Shown one piece after another: positions 44,830 through 57,924 of a stretch of DNA of 64,000 bases; the first letter of the stretch is position 1, and each line of letters opens with the position of its first letter. The notes under the pieces are model-generated. The model was not told the DNA's origin, made no database searches, and saw nothing but the letters and a program-made list of their open reading frames with translations. Where the stretch lies: the NCBI RefSeq assembly GCF_003368325.1, contig NZ_CP031467.1:3472001-3536000 (forward strand). Reading direction: 5' to 3'. The position numbers and the translations under genes are program-made. The stretch is from Paraburkholderia caffeinilytica (GTDB lineage Bacteria > Pseudomonadota > Gammaproteobacteria > Burkholderiales > Burkholderiaceae).

Positions 44830-44863
44830 CTTACTTCTCTTTGCCGCCGCAAAGAGAAGTAAG
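44830..44863. repeat. hairpin repeat, left copy
   Basis: CTTACTTCTCTTTGC-CGCC-GCAAAGAGAAGTAAG, a perfect 15-bp stem with 4-base loop, within the left arm of the element. Confidence 0.9.
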
Positions 44864-45125
44864 CAAGAGAAAGCGGCTCACACCGATCCTGCTAAGTGGG
44901 TCCCGCAGCTCGCAACGGGCAGTGGTGCATCTGGAATCTGTGTTCGTGCGCCTGCCTGTGCGTGTGACAAGGGCGTCATACTTCCGGCGGCGCTACGCGC
45001 GCCGAAGAGCACTTCACAAAACCACCCGCTAAATTTTGGCGCTCACGTCCCACCACCGGTCTGTGGCTCGTCATTGCGCCGCCATCGCAGTGGTAATCGC
45101 CACTGCCAATGCGATTGCGATCGGA

Positions 45126-45169
45126 ACGGCAACGGCAACGGCAACCGCAACCGCAACCGCAACCGCAAC
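45126..45169 (+). repeat. hexamer tandem repeat (GGCAAC / CGCAAC)
   Basis: About seven to eight consecutive copies of a NGCAAC unit, GGCAAC first then CGCAAC, between the inverted arms. Typical short slippage repeat. Confidence 0.85.
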
Positions 45170-45471
45170 TGTAGTTGTGATCGGGGCTAGGACCGGGGCG
45201 GCGATTGAAGCACGGCGACAACTCATTTGACGCGGGGGGCGGAGAGTGGAAAGCGCGTTGCCGAGGCGAAGCCGACGGCCCCACTGACTTGAACCGAAGC
45301 CCCTGGTTTCCCTGGCAGACCCGTCCGCGACGCACGCAGTGCGGAGTGGGAGCTGATGAGTCCCTTGTCACTAACGCCAGAAGGTGCGAGGGCACGGATT
45401 CCAGATGCACCACTACCCTGTGCGAGCTACGGTGCCCACTTAGCAGGAGCGGTGTGAGCCGCTTTCTCTTG

Positions 45472-45505
45472 CTTACTTCTCTTTGCGGCGGCAAAGAGAA
45501 GTGAG
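45472..45505. repeat. hairpin repeat, right copy
   Basis: CTTACTTCTCTTTGC-GGCG-GCAAAGAGAAGTGAG, the same stem as at 44830 with one mismatch, in the right arm. Confidence 0.9.
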
Positions 45506-45963
45506 TGCCTGCCCCGCACAGGGGCGAACGCTAATAAACCACTAGCAATTCAAGGAAAGGCACCAAATCCAGATCAAGGAAAGACAACACCGTAAGCACA
45601 AGGACAAGAAGCGCAAAACAGGCAAGCAGATCAAGGAAAAGCCACCGCCGCAGGCAACCCAACCCCCATCCCCCGCCGAAGGCACCCCCCCACCCTCTAT
45701 CGAAAAAGCGACTCAAAACTTGCTAAATCGCGGCAGCGCTCGCAGCGCACTGACCACCTTACAAACCCATATCACCCCCAAAACCAAGCCCCGCCAGCGC
45801 CAAGCCGCGGCAAACACCTCGTTGCTGCGCCGCAGCATCCCCTCCGCCCCCCTTTGAGAAATTAATTTTCGCTTGGGAGACTCCGCGCCATACCGGATGA
45901 GTCGGGCACGCATGACCCGACCCCATCCATGACGTCCTCAATGAAACCTGGATGGAGACACGC

Positions 45964-46653
45964 GTGTTCCTTTACGGCTTTGGCCCGGTGTTGCTGGCCG
46001 GCACGATCCAGACGATCGAGCTGTCCGTCCTGTCGCTGGCAGCCTCCGTGCTGCTCGGCCTCGCGGGCGCGGCGGCGAAACTCTCCTTCAACCGCCCGCT
46101 CAGGGCGATCGCAACCGGCTATACGACGCTGATCCGCTCGGTGCCCGATCTCGTGCTGATGCTGCTGCTGTTCTACAGCATCCAGATCGCCGTCAACAAT
46201 CTCACCGACGCGCTCAATCTGCCGCAGTTCGATATCGATCCGTTCGTGGCCGGCGTGCTGACGCTCGGTTTCATCTACGGCGCGTACTTCACCGAGACCT
46301 TCCGCGGCGCGTTTCTCGCGGTGCCGCGCGGCCAGCTCGAAGCGGGCAGTGCGTATGGCATGAGCGGCACGCGGGTGTTCACGCGCATCCTGTTTCCGCA
46401 GATGATGCGCTTCGCGCTGCCGGGCATCGGCAACAACTGGCAGGTGCTGGTCAAGGCCACGGCGCTGGTGTCGATCATCGGTCTCGCCGATGTCGTCAAA
46501 GCCGCCCAGGACGCCGGCAAGAGCACCTTCAACATGTTTTTCTTCATTCTGGTCGCCGCGCTGATCTATCTGGCGATCACCACCGCGTCGAATCTCGTGC
46601 TGATCTGGCTGGAAAAGCGCTATTCCATCGGTGTGCGCCACGCGGAGCTCTAA
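45964..46653 (+). CDS. hisQ: basic amino acid ABC transporter permease, HisQ type
   Basis: A 229-residue protein from the GTG at 45964, where ATGGAG is a well-placed ribosome site; the ATG at 45952 has none. It has about five membrane helices and the EAA-type cytoplasmic loop EAGSAYGMSGTRVFTRILFPQMMRFALPG (key words EAGSAYGMS and ILFPQMM). It pairs with HisM and the HisP ATPase to import histidine, arginine, lysine or ornithine. The gene is followed by hisM after 4 bases. Confidence 0.9.
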   Translation: MFLYGFGPVLLAGTIQTIELSVLSLAASVLLGLAGAAAKLSFNRPLRAIATGYTTLIRSVPDLVLMLLLFYSIQIAVNNLTDALNLPQFDIDPFVAGVLTLGFIYGAYFTETFRGAFLAVPRGQLEAGSAYGMSGTRVFTRILFPQMMRFALPGIGNNWQVLVKATALVSIIGLADVVKAAQDAGKSTFNMFFFILVAALIYLAITTASNLVLIWLEKRYSIGVRHAEL

Positions 46654-46657
46654 GACC

Positions 46658-47371
46658 ATGATCGATATTCTCAATCAATTCTGGCGCGCGTTCCTGTACT
46701 GGGACGGTCAGCGCATGTCCGGTCTGGCGGTCACGCTGTGGCTGCTGGTGGCGTCGATCGGGATCGGCTTTTTCATGGCGATTCCGCTCGCGGTGGCGCG
46801 CGTGTCGAAGAAGCGCTGGCTGTCGACGCCGGTGCGTCTCTACACCTACGTGTTTCGCGGCACGCCGTTGTACGTGCAACTGCTGCTGATCTATACCGGC
46901 ATGTACAGCCTCGAGTTCGTACGCTCGCATCAGCTGCTCGACGCGTTTTTCCGCAGCGGTTTTCACTGCGCGATTCTCGCGTTCGCCCTGAACACCTGCG
47001 CGTACACCACCGAGATCTTCGCCGGCGCGATCCGTTCCACTTCGCACGGCGAAGTGGAAGCGGCCCGGGCTTACGGCATGAGCTGGTTCACGATGTATCG
47101 CCGCATTGTGATACCGTCCGCGCTGCGCCGGGCGCTACCGTTGTACAGTAACGAAGTGATCCTGATGCTGCACGCCACCACGGTCGCGTTTACGGCCACG
47201 GTGCCGGACATCCTGAAGGTGGCGCGCGATGCGAATTCCGCCACGTATCAGTCGTTCGATGCGTTCGGCCTCGCGGCGCTGATTTACCTGGTGGTGTCGT
47301 TCGCGCTGGTCGCCTTGTTCCGCCGCGCGGAGCGTCACTGGCTGGGTTACCTGGCAGTGCGCACACACTGA
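46658..47371 (+). CDS. hisM: basic amino acid ABC transporter permease, HisM type
   Basis: A 237-residue inner-membrane protein from the ATG at 46658. The conserved YVFRGTPLYVQLLLIYTG segment and the EAA loop (GEVEAARAYGMSWFTMYRRIVIPSALRRALP, key words EAARAYGMS and IVIPSALR) are typical HisM. It should form the second half of the permease with HisQ. The substrate is inferred from the arginine genes downstream. Confidence 0.92.
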   Translation: MIDILNQFWRAFLYWDGQRMSGLAVTLWLLVASIGIGFFMAIPLAVARVSKKRWLSTPVRLYTYVFRGTPLYVQLLLIYTGMYSLEFVRSHQLLDAFFRSGFHCAILAFALNTCAYTTEIFAGAIRSTSHGEVEAARAYGMSWFTMYRRIVIPSALRRALPLYSNEVILMLHATTVAFTATVPDILKVARDANSATYQSFDAFGLAALIYLVVSFALVALFRRAERHWLGYLAVRTH

Positions 47372-47450
47372 GCAGGCATGTTTCGTTTGAACGGCGCGGC
47401 GGGTTCGCGCCCTCACGTAGATTGATCCGTATTTTCAAAGGGAGAGCATC

Positions 47451-48242
47451 TTGCTCCACACGACTCAAACCGAAGCTTGCAAGCTCGCCGTCCAGGACAT
47501 CCACAAGCGCTACGGCGACAACGAAGTGCTCAAGAGCGTGTCGCTGAACGCGAACAAGGGTGACGTGATCAGCATCATCGGCGCGAGCGGGTCGGGCAAG
47601 AGCACCTTCCTGCGCTGCATCAATTTTCTGGAGCGGCCGAACGCGGGGCAGATCGTCGTCGACGGCGAAATGGTCAAGACCAAAACAGACCGCGCCGGCA
47701 ATCTCGAAGTGGCCGATCACAAGCAGCTGCAACGCATCCGCACGAAACTCGCGATGGTGTTCCAGCACTTCAACTTGTGGGCGCACATGAACGTGATCGA
47801 GAACATCGTCGAAGCGCCGATTCACGTGCTTGGCTTGCCGCGTCGCGAAGCCGAAGAGCGGGCGCGCGAATATCTCGAGAAAGTGGGTCTCGCGCCGCGT
47901 CTGGAAAAACAGTATCCGTCGCATCTGTCGGGCGGTCAGCAGCAGCGCGTCGCCATTGCGCGGGCGCTGGCGATGAACCCTGACGTCATGCTGTTCGACG
48001 AACCCACGTCCGCGCTCGATCCCGAACTGGTCGGCGAAGTGCTGAAGGTGATGCAGAAGCTCGCCGAAGAAGGCCGCACGATGATCGTCGTGACGCACGA
48101 AATGGGTTTCGCGCGCAACGTGTCGAACCATGTGATGTTCCTGCACCAGGGCCGCACCGAAGAAGAGGGCTTGCCCGCCGACGTGCTGACCACGCCACGC
48201 AGCGAACGGCTCAAGCAGTTCCTGTCCGGCAGCCTGAAGTAA
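47451..48242 (+). CDS. hisP: basic amino acid ABC transporter ATP-binding protein, HisP type
   Basis: A 263-residue protein with TTG start (GGGAGAG before it). All ABC ATPase motifs are present: Walker [11 protein letters not shown]-loop VFQHFNLW, signature LSGGQQQR, Walker [15 protein letters not shown], and the switch His in VTHEMGF. The insertion [23 protein letters not shown], near residue 70, is characteristic of the HisP branch. Confidence 0.94.
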   Translation: MLHTTQTEACKLAVQDIHKRYGDNEVLKSVSLNANKGDVISIIGASGSGKSTFLRCINFLERPNAGQIVVDGEMVKTKTDRAGNLEVADHKQLQRIRTKLAMVFQHFNLWAHMNVIENIVEAPIHVLGLPRREAEERAREYLEKVGLAPRLEKQYPSHLSGGQQQRVAIARALAMNPDVMLFDEPTSALDPELVGEVLKVMQKLAEEGRTMIVVTHEMGFARNVSNHVMFLHQGRTEEEGLPADVLTTPRSERLKQFLSGSLK

Positions 48243-48279
48243 CGCGCGGCCCGCGCTTTTCGCGTTTTACCGACAAGTG

Positions 48280-49329
48280 ATGGCTCGCACGTCCAACCCG
48301 GCTCGCACCACGCAGGTCGCCATCGTCGCTTTGCCGCCGGTGTCGATGTCGGGCGTCGGGCCGATTGTCGACGCGCTCAATCTCGCCAACGAAATCGACG
48401 GCCGGGCGCTGTACCGCGTGCAGGTATGTTCGTGGGACGGCCGCGCGGTGCCTTTGTCGGGCGGGGCGCTATGGCCGGCCGATGCCGCCTTCGGCGACGC
48501 GATTTCGTGCGACTGGCTGATCATCGTCAGCGAACGGTTCCAGCAATTCGCCGACTACCGGCTCTTTCTCGCCAGTCTTTCGCGCGTCGGGCAGCGTACG
48601 CCGCTCGTCACCGGCATCCATCACGGCGTCTGGTGGCTGGCGATGGCGGGGCAGTTGTCCGGCTATCGCGTGAGCGTCAACTGGGAAACCTACCAGCAGT
48701 TCTCCGAACAGTTCGAGCGCTCGATCGTTACCCAGCAGATTTTCGAAATCGACCGTGATCGCGCCACCTGCGCGGGCGGTCAGGCAACCGTCGACTTCAT
48801 GCTCGCCATGATCGGCCGCGATCACGGGCCTGAGTTGGCGGACCGGATCGCCGATACGCTGGGCGTCGGCGTGTTGCGCGCGGGCGAGGAGCGGCAGCGC
48901 ATTCCGTTCGTGACCGCACCGGGCGAGCGTCATCCGCGTCTGAACGACGCGCTCATGCTGATGGAAGCGAATATCGAAGACCCGCTGACCACCGACGAAA
49001 TCGCGGGTCTCGTCGGCGTCTCGCGGCGTCAGCTGGAGCGGCTGTTTCGTCAGTACCTCGGCTCGATGCCGTCCAAATACTATCTGGGGCTGCGGCTTTC
49101 GAAAGCGCGCACGCAATTGCAGCGCACCAGCAAATCGGTGGTGCAGATCAGCCTGGCTTGCGGGTTTTCGTCGGCGGCGCACTTTTCGAATGCGTACCGC
49201 GAACGCTTTGGTGTCACACCGCGCGAGGATCGTCGTAACTGGATCGACAAGCAGACCGGTGCGACCGGCGCCGCGGCCGGCGAGCCGCGGCCGGCCGCGT
49301 TGATCGAACGGCCCGACCAGGCGGAATAA
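48280..49329 (+). CDS. AraC-family regulator with GATase1-like domain, ArgR type
   Basis: A 349-residue protein from the ATG at 48280 (a GTG lies one codon before). Residues about 10-190 resemble the DJ-1/PfpI-like domain of the Pseudomonas ArgR group (VAIVALPPVSMSGVGPIVDALNLAN and VTGIHHGVWWLAMAGQLSGYRVSVNWET, key words HHGVWWLA and SVNWE). Residues 230-330 carry two AraC helix-turn-helix motifs (TTDEIAGLVGVSRRQLERLFRQYLG and VVQISLACGFSSAAHFSNAYRERFG). Placed between transporter and ast genes, it probably activates both in response to arginine. Confidence 0.9.
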   Translation: MARTSNPARTTQVAIVALPPVSMSGVGPIVDALNLANEIDGRALYRVQVCSWDGRAVPLSGGALWPADAAFGDAISCDWLIIVSERFQQFADYRLFLASLSRVGQRTPLVTGIHHGVWWLAMAGQLSGYRVSVNWETYQQFSEQFERSIVTQQIFEIDRDRATCAGGQATVDFMLAMIGRDHGPELADRIADTLGVGVLRAGEERQRIPFVTAPGERHPRLNDALMLMEANIEDPLTTDEIAGLVGVSRRQLERLFRQYLGSMPSKYYLGLRLSKARTQLQRTSKSVVQISLACGFSSAAHFSNAYRERFGVTPREDRRNWIDKQTGATGAAAGEPRPAALIERPDQAE

Positions 49330-49455
49330 GCCAGTGACATGCCGCGCGACCTGGCCGCCCGGAAGCTCATAGAAAGCGTCGCGTATGCGCAAGACGTATC
49401 GCGTGCGGTTTCCTACACTACGTGTATTACCTCTCACCTGTAACGAGGATTTGCC

Positions 49456-50691
49456 ATGAACGACCTGACTGTGACACGCCAGACCTTCGACGAAGTGATG
49501 GTGCCGGTGTTTGCGCCCGCCGCCTTCGTGCCGGATCGCGGTCTCGGCTCACGCGTCTGGGATACGCAAGGCCGCGACTATATCGACTTCGCCGGCGGTA
49601 TCGCCGTCACCGCGCTCGGTCATGGCCATCCTGAACTGCTGAAAGTCCTGCACGACCAGGGCGCCAAGCTGTGGCACATCGGTAACGGCTACACCAACGA
49701 ACCGGTGCTGCGTCTCGCCAAACGTCTCGAGGACCTGACCTTCGCCGACCGCGCGTTCTTCGCCAATTCGGGCGCGGAAGCGAACGAAGCCGCGCTGAAG
49801 CTGGCACGCCGCGTCGCGTTCGAGCGTCATGGCGCCGACAAGATCGAAATCATCTCGTTCACGCAGTCGTTCCATGGCCGCACGTTCTTCACGGTGAGCG
49901 TCGGTGGTCAGCCGAAGTATTCGGAAGGTTTCGGTCCGGTGCCGGCCGGCATTACCCACTTGCCATACAACGACATCGAAGCGGCGAAGAAGGCCATCGG
50001 CGCGCAAACCTGTGCGGTGATCGTGGAGCCGATCCAGGGCGAAGGCGGGGTGATCCCGGCCGATCCGGCGTTCCTGAAGGCGTTGCGCGAAGCCTGCGAT
50101 CAGCACGGCGCCCTGCTGATTTTTGACGAGGTACAAACGGGCGTGGGCCGCAGCGGCCATTTCTACGCGTATCAGGACACCGGCGTGACGCCGGACATCC
50201 TGACCACCGCGAAGGCGCTCGGCAACGGTTTCCCGATCGGCGCGATGCTGACCACGAACGAACTGGCTGCGCACTTCAAGGTCGGCGTGCATGGCACGAC
50301 CTACGGCGGCAATCCGCTGGGCGCGGCGATCGCGGAGAAGGTGGTCGAGCTGATCAGCGATCCGAAGGTGCTCGAAGGCGTGCGTACGCGCAGCGAGGCG
50401 TTGAAGGGTCAACTCGCGAAACTCAATGAACGCTTTGGCCTGTTCAAGGAAGTGCGGGGCAAGGGTCTGCTGATCGGTGCTGAATTGACCGATGCGTTCA
50501 AGGGCCGCGCAAAGGATTTCGTCACGGCTGCGGGTCAGCACGGCGTGATCATGCTGATGGCGGGTCCGGACGTGCTGCGTTTCGTGCCGTCGCTGATCAT
50601 GCCGCTCGACGATATGTACGAGGGCTTCGCGCGTCTGGCGAAGGCGATCGAAGAGATCGTCGGCGCAAAGACTGAAGCCGCGTCGAAGTGA
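49456..50691 (+). CDS. astC: succinylornithine transaminase (AstC/ArgD family)
   Basis: A 411-residue PLP enzyme from the ATG at 49456 (AACGAGG before it). It transfers the amino group of N2-succinylornithine to 2-oxoglutarate in arginine catabolism. The substrate motif [20 protein letters not shown] segment, [26 protein letters not shown], the aspartate of [12 protein letters not shown], and the PLP lysine of [17 protein letters not shown] are present. The same fold serves ArgD; the ast neighbours decide the call. Confidence 0.93.
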   Translation: MNDLTVTRQTFDEVMVPVFAPAAFVPDRGLGSRVWDTQGRDYIDFAGGIAVTALGHGHPELLKVLHDQGAKLWHIGNGYTNEPVLRLAKRLEDLTFADRAFFANSGAEANEAALKLARRVAFERHGADKIEIISFTQSFHGRTFFTVSVGGQPKYSEGFGPVPAGITHLPYNDIEAAKKAIGAQTCAVIVEPIQGEGGVIPADPAFLKALREACDQHGALLIFDEVQTGVGRSGHFYAYQDTGVTPDILTTAKALGNGFPIGAMLTTNELAAHFKVGVHGTTYGGNPLGAAIAEKVVELISDPKVLEGVRTRSEALKGQLAKLNERFGLFKEVRGKGLLIGAELTDAFKGRAKDFVTAAGQHGVIMLMAGPDVLRFVPSLIMPLDDMYEGFARLAKAIEEIVGAKTEAASK

Positions 50692-50743
50692 ACCACGGCA
50701 CCGCGCTCAAGCACTGAATCATGCGTCACATTCAACAGGAACG

Positions 50744-51801
50744 ATGATGCTCTTCGTACGCCCCGGCCGCCTCGCCGATCTCGATGCGCTCGAACATATG
50801 GCGCGCACCGCGCAACCGGTGCTGCATTCGCTGCCGCACGACCGGCGCGCGCTCGAAGCGCGCGTCGCGTTGTCGGAAGACTCGTTTCGCGCGGATGTCG
50901 ATTTTCCGGGCGAGGAGTTCTATCTGTTCGTGCTCGAGGATGCAGAGAGCGGCAAGCTGATGGGCACGGCGAGCATCGTCGCCGCAGCCGGTTATTCGGA
51001 CCCGTTCTACGCGTTTCGCAACGACGCGCTGATTCATGCGTCGCGTGAATTGCACGTGAACCGCAAGATTCACGCGCTGACCATGTCGCATGAATTGACG
51101 GGCAAGAGCCGCCTGGCGGGTTTCTATATCGACCCGTCGCTGCGTGGCGACGCGGCCGCGCATCTGATGTCGCGCGCGCGAATGATGTACATCGCCGCCA
51201 ATCGCAAGCGCTTCACGTCCGAGGTGTTCTCGCTGCTGCTCGGCGTCACCGACGATTCGGGTGTGTCGCCGTTCTGGGAAGCGGTGGGGCGCAAGTTCTT
51301 CGGCCGCAATTTCGCCGACATCGAAATCGAATCGGGCGGACGTAGCCGCACCTTTATCGCCGAAGTGATGCCGACCTATCCGATCTATGTGCCGCTGCTG
51401 CCGGAAGCGGCGCAACGCGTGCTCGGCGAGCCGGATTCGAAGGCGCTGCTCGCGTATGAGATTCACCTCGAAGAAGGCTTCGAGACGGATCGTTTCATCG
51501 ATATTTTCGACGCGGGTCCGGTGTTGACCGCGCAGGTGGATCGCAGCGCCTGCGTGACGCACAATGAAACACGTGTGGTGCGCGAAGCCGGCGCGGCCGC
51601 CGACGGCTCGACGTATCTGATCGCGCATAACGGTGCGGACGGCGAGTTCCGCTGCGTGCTCGGCGAATTGCCGGGCGATAGAGCAATGGGCGCATGGTTG
51701 TCGCATGCGGCGCGCGCCGCACTCGGCGTGCAGGAGGGCGACGCGGTGCGCTGCGTGCCGCTGCATCAGCCGTACCAGGAAGATTTGACGGGAGACGCAC
51801 G

Positions 51802-51805
<4 letters not shown>
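50744..51805 (+). CDS. aruF: arginine N-succinyltransferase, subunit alpha (AruF)
   Basis: A 353-residue protein (ATGs at 50744 and 50747). It is one of the two AstA-type subunits that transfer succinyl from succinyl-CoA to arginine. The family words MMLFVRPGRLADLDALEHMA, TVLHASRELHVNRKIHALTMSHELTGKSRLAGFYIDP (key parts ALTMSHELTG, FYIDP) and [20 protein letters not shown] (here [17 protein letters not shown]) are clear. The next gene encodes its partner and overlaps it (ATGA). Confidence 0.94.
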
Positions 51806-54305
<2,500 letters not shown>

Positions 54306-54314
54306 GGATCGACG

Positions 54315-55655
54315 ATGCAAGCCACTGAAGCCAATTTCGACGGTCTCGTCGGCCCGACCCACAATTACGCAGGACTCTCGTTCGGCAACGTCGCGTCGCA
54401 GAACAACGAGAAGTCGGTTGCCAACCCCAAGGCGGCCGCGAAGCAAGGCCTGCGCAAGATGAAGCAGTTGGCCGATCTCGGCTTTCATCAGGGCGTGTTG
54501 CCGCCGCAGGAGCGTCCTTCGATGCGTCTGTTGCGCGAGCTCGGTTTTTCGGGCGACGACGCGACGGTGATCGCACGCGTTGCCAAAGACGCGCCCGAAT
54601 TGCTGGCCGCGGCGAGTTCGGCCTCGGCGATGTGGACGGCGAATGCGGCGACGGTGAGTCCGTCGGCCGACACGCACGACGGCCGCGTGCATTTCACGCC
54701 GGCCAATCTGTGCAGCAAGCTGCATCGCGCGATCGAGCATGAATCGACGCGCCGCACCTTGCGGGCGATTTTCAGCGACGCCGATCGTTTCGCCGTGCAT
54801 GAAGCGCTGCCCGGCACGCCGGCGCTCGGCGACGAAGGCGCGGCGAATCACACGCGTTTCTGTTCCGAATACGGCACACGCGGCGTCGAATTCTTCGTCT
54901 ACGGGCGCAGCGAATATCGCCGCGGACCGGAGCCGAAGCGGTTTCCCGCACGTCAGACGTTCGAGGCAAGCCGTGCGGTCGCGCATCGTCACGGTCTGAA
55001 AGAAGCGGCTACGGTGTACGCGCAGCAGAACCCCGACGTGATCGACGCGGGCGTGTTCCATAACGACGTGATCGCAGTCGGCAACCGCAATACGCTGTTC
55101 TGCCATCAACTCGCGTTTGTCGAACAGAATGCGGTGTACGACGAGCTGCGCACGAAGCTTTCCGGGCTGAAGGCCGAGTTCAACGTGATCGAAGTGCCCG
55201 ATGCGCAAGTGAGCGTGTCCGACGCGGTCACGTCGTACCTGTTCAACAGCCAGCTGCTGACGCGCCCGGACGGCAAGCAGGTGCTGGTGGTGCCGCAGGA
55301 ATGCCGCGAGAACGCGCGCGTGGCTGCATACCTTGACGAATTGACCTCGCATACCGGTCCGATCGACGACGTGCTCGTGTTCGATCTGCGCGAAAGCATG
55401 AAGAACGGCGGCGGTCCGGCGTGTCTGCGTCTGCGCGTGGTGTTGAACGATGCGGAGCGCGCGGCGGTGACGCCTGGCATGTGGATCAACGACACGCTGT
55501 TCGGCCGTCTCGATACGTGGATCGAAAAGCACTACCGCGATCGCCTCGCACCGGCCGATCTGACCGATCCGCAGTTGCTCGCCGAATCGCGCACCGCGCT
55601 CGATGAACTGACGCAGATTCTCGGCCTGGGCTCGCTGTATGACTTCCAGCGCTGA
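54315..55655 (+). CDS. astB: N-succinylarginine dihydrolase
   Basis: A 446-residue enzyme that hydrolyses N-succinylarginine to succinylornithine, two ammonia and CO2. The N-terminus [26 protein letters not shown] is the exact family signature (key parts [16 protein letters not shown]). The catalytic Cys is in [14 protein letters not shown] near residue 365. It is 9 bases after astD and overlaps astE by 17 bases. Confidence 0.97.
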   Translation: MQATEANFDGLVGPTHNYAGLSFGNVASQNNEKSVANPKAAAKQGLRKMKQLADLGFHQGVLPPQERPSMRLLRELGFSGDDATVIARVAKDAPELLAAASSASAMWTANAATVSPSADTHDGRVHFTPANLCSKLHRAIEHESTRRTLRAIFSDADRFAVHEALPGTPALGDEGAANHTRFCSEYGTRGVEFFVYGRSEYRRGPEPKRFPARQTFEASRAVAHRHGLKEAATVYAQQNPDVIDAGVFHNDVIAVGNRNTLFCHQLAFVEQNAVYDELRTKLSGLKAEFNVIEVPDAQVSVSDAVTSYLFNSQLLTRPDGKQVLVVPQECRENARVAAYLDELTSHTGPIDDVLVFDLRESMKNGGGPACLRLRVVLNDAERAAVTPGMWINDTLFGRLDTWIEKHYRDRLAPADLTDPQLLAESRTALDELTQILGLGSLYDFQR

Positions 55656-56694
55656 GCACGGCGTGCCGCTTCCGATGCTCGACGATTTCCTCGCCTATAC
55701 GCTGGCGGGGACGCGGCCTGGCGCAGAAGAAAAGCAGGGCGCGTGTGCCAGCGGGGTGCGGTGGTCGTGGCTCGACGACGGCGTTCTGCAACTCGAGCCG
55801 GCGTCGCATGATGCAACCACTCGCAGCGTGCTCGCGTCAGCCGGCGTGCACGGCGACGAGACCGCACCGATCGAGCTGCTGTCGTACCTCGTGCGCGATA
55901 TCGCGCGAGGCGAGGCCGCCTTGTCTTGCCGCTTGCTGGTGATACTCGGCAACGTCGACGCAATGCGCGACGCCTGCCGTTACCGCGACGACGATCTGAA
56001 CCGCCTCTTCAGCGGACGGCACGAGCAAGTGCCGCACAGCCACGAAGCGCCGCGCGCAGCGACGTTGGAGCGTGCGGCAAGGCAGTTTTTTGCCGCGGCG
56101 TCGCCGGAGCAGGGCGCCCGTTGGCACATCGACATGCATACGGCGATCCGTCCATCGGCTTTCGAGCAATTCGCCTTGTTACCGCATACCGGCAAGCCGT
56201 TTTCGCGCGCCATGTTCGAGTGGCTCGGCGAAGCGCGCATCAGCGCGGTCCTGCTGCACACCACCAAGGGCAACACGTACTCGCACTTCACCGCCCAGGC
56301 CTGTGGCGCGGAAGCGTGTACGCTCGAACTCGGCAAGGTGCGCCCATTCGGTGAGAACGATCTGACGCGTTTCGCCGGCGCGGACGAAGCGCTGCGTCAT
56401 CTGCTGGCCGGTACAAGGAACGGCAATGTGCCCGCGGCGATGCCGCGCGTGTTCACCGTGATCGACCAGCTCACCAAGCAGAGCGACGCGTTCGAACTGC
56501 TGGTCGCGGAAGATGTGCCGAATTTCACGCCCTTCGTGAAAGACACCGTGCTCGCACGCGACGGCGATTATCGCTACGCCGTGCGTCACGACGAGGAGCG
56601 CCTCGTGTTTCCCAACGCGACGGTCAAGCCCGGTTTGCGCGCTGGTTTGCTGGTGATCGAGACCACCCAGCAGACACTTTCGAAGCTGGTTTAG
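55639..56694 (+). CDS. astE: succinylglutamate desuccinylase
   Basis: A 351-residue zinc hydrolase that gives glutamate and succinate, the last step of the pathway. The metal motif [12 protein letters not shown] and [11 protein letters not shown], plus catalytic [13 protein letters not shown] with Glu, are typical. It starts inside the last codons of astB, indicating tight coupling. Confidence 0.95.
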   Translation: MTSSAEHGVPLPMLDDFLAYTLAGTRPGAEEKQGACASGVRWSWLDDGVLQLEPASHDATTRSVLASAGVHGDETAPIELLSYLVRDIARGEAALSCRLLVILGNVDAMRDACRYRDDDLNRLFSGRHEQVPHSHEAPRAATLERAARQFFAAASPEQGARWHIDMHTAIRPSAFEQFALLPHTGKPFSRAMFEWLGEARISAVLLHTTKGNTYSHFTAQACGAEACTLELGKVRPFGENDLTRFAGADEALRHLLAGTRNGNVPAAMPRVFTVIDQLTKQSDAFELLVAEDVPNFTPFVKDTVLARDGDYRYAVRHDEERLVFPNATVKPGLRAGLLVIETTQQTLSKLV

Positions 56695-56964
56695 CCGCCC
56701 GCCGCTTCGCTTCCTTCACACACCGCCTCTTGCCTGAACGCGACACGAATTTGCACCTTCGCTGTGCATCCGGGCGGTGTCGCGTGAAGGGCGTCCTTTC
56801 CGGCGCCCGCCAGGCGTGCTTTGCGAAGCCTGTACAATCCCGCCCTCGCGGCTGTTGCGCTGCACCACACTGGCCGCACGAGTTTGAATCGCATTTTTGG
56901 CGCGGCAATCATGCTGGCCCGGATTCGGCTCCGTCTTATTCAATACCGTAGAGGAACACCCGTA

Positions 56965-57759
56965 ATGAAGATGAATTGGCGAAACATGGCCACGCTCGCG
57001 CTGTTCGCGACGGCAACGGTAACGGCAGGCACCGCGATGGCTGCGGACATCAAGGAAGTGCGCTTCGGCGTCGAGGCGTCGTATGCGCCGTTCGAATCGA
57101 AGTCGCCGTCGGGCGAGTTGCAAGGTTTCGATATCGACGTTGGCAATGCCGTGTGTGCCAAGCTGAAGGCGAAATGCGTGTGGGTCGAGAATTCGTTCGA
57201 CGGCCTGATTCCGGCGTTGGAAGCGCGCAAGTTCAACGCGATCAACTCGGACATGACGATCACGGATCAACGCCGCCAGGCCATCGACTTTACCGATCCG
57301 ATCTACACGATTCCGAATCAGATGATCGCGAAGAAGGGCAGCGGTCTGCTGCCTACGGCGGCTTCGCTCAAGGGTAAGCACGTCGGCGTGCTGCAAGGCA
57401 CGATTCAGGAAACGTATGCGAAGGCGCGCTGGGCGTCGGCCGGCGTCGACGTCGTGCCGTATCAGACGCAGGACCAGATCTACGCCGACCTCGCGTCGGG
57501 CCGTCTGGACGCCGCGTTCCAGGACGCGGAAGCCGCTTCGAAAGGCTTCCTGAAGAAGCCGCAAGGCGCGGGCTTTGAATTCGCCGGCCCGGCCGTCACC
57601 GACGAAAAACTGCTCGGCGCGGGCGTTGGCTACGGCGTGCGCAAGAGCGACAAGGCCTTGAAGGATGCGCTGAACCAGGCGCTCAGGGAACTGAAGGCCG
57701 ATGGCACGATCGACCGCTTCGCCGCGAAGTACTTCGACGTGAAGGTCGTGTTGAAGTAA
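56965..57759 (+). CDS. basic amino acid ABC transporter periplasmic binding protein (HisJ/AotJ type)
   Basis: A 264-residue protein from the ATG at 56965. A signal peptide (MKMNWRNMATLALFATATVTAGTAMA) precedes mature IKEVRFGVEASYAPFESKSPSGELQGFDIDVGNAVC, whose key words EASYAPFESK and GFDIDVGNA are those of histidine/arginine-binding proteins. It ends ALKDALNQALRELKADGTIDRFAAKYFD, the usual close. In most relatives this gene precedes hisQ; here it is placed after astE. A TACAAT box at 56833 may mark its own promoter. Confidence 0.93.
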   Translation: MKMNWRNMATLALFATATVTAGTAMAADIKEVRFGVEASYAPFESKSPSGELQGFDIDVGNAVCAKLKAKCVWVENSFDGLIPALEARKFNAINSDMTITDQRRQAIDFTDPIYTIPNQMIAKKGSGLLPTAASLKGKHVGVLQGTIQETYAKARWASAGVDVVPYQTQDQIYADLASGRLDAAFQDAEAASKGFLKKPQGAGFEFAGPAVTDEKLLGAGVGYGVRKSDKALKDALNQALRELKADGTIDRFAAKYFDVKVVLK

Positions 57760-57924
57760 GGCGTTGTGCGCTTTGCGCGGATGTTGTCGCTTGATATAGC
57801 CGGCCGCTGAATGCGGCCGGTTGTCTATTGAGACGGCACGTGATGCGCCGCCTGCCTGACACTTGTCCCATGCATCGTGCCGTGCAGTTCGTACGTTTCA
57901 TGCACACCGCACCGCCACAGTCGG

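Larger units (their letters stand above)
44778..45558. mobile_element. large imperfect inverted-repeat element (arms about 165 bp)
   Basis: The left arm 44778-44942 matches the reverse complement of the right arm 45393-45558 at about nine bases in ten, including CGTTCGCCCCTGTGCGG and GCTAGTGGTCTATTAGCG-type words. Weaker similarity extends outward to about 44700 and 45690 and inward to about 44980 and 45350. Each arm holds a 15-bp hairpin (CTTACTTCTCTTTGC with GCAAAGAGAAGTAAG, 4-base loop, perfect on the left at 44830-44863, one mismatch on the right at 45472-45505). From memory this hairpin sequence is common between genes in Paraburkholderia genomes; no transposase is present, so movement, if any, is non-autonomous. 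Confidence 0.7.
44655..45963. other. 1.3 kb non-coding region holding a large inverted-repeat element
   Basis: No gene. Most of it is the inverted-repeat element described separately, plus a hexamer tandem repeat near 45126. The last 250 bases lead into hisQ. Frames of 60 to 170 codons in the repeats are mirror images of one another and are not protein-coding. Confidence 0.8.

Noticed and set aside
44841..45494. Two opposite frames starting MPPQREVSKRKRLTP
   Set aside because: They are mirror copies in the arms of the inverted-repeat element; their similarity comes from the repeat, not from conserved protein.
45531..45716. Leftward 61-codon frame with Leu/Phe-rich stretch
   Set aside because: It is the outer, decayed part of the inverted-repeat element. 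No ribosome site.
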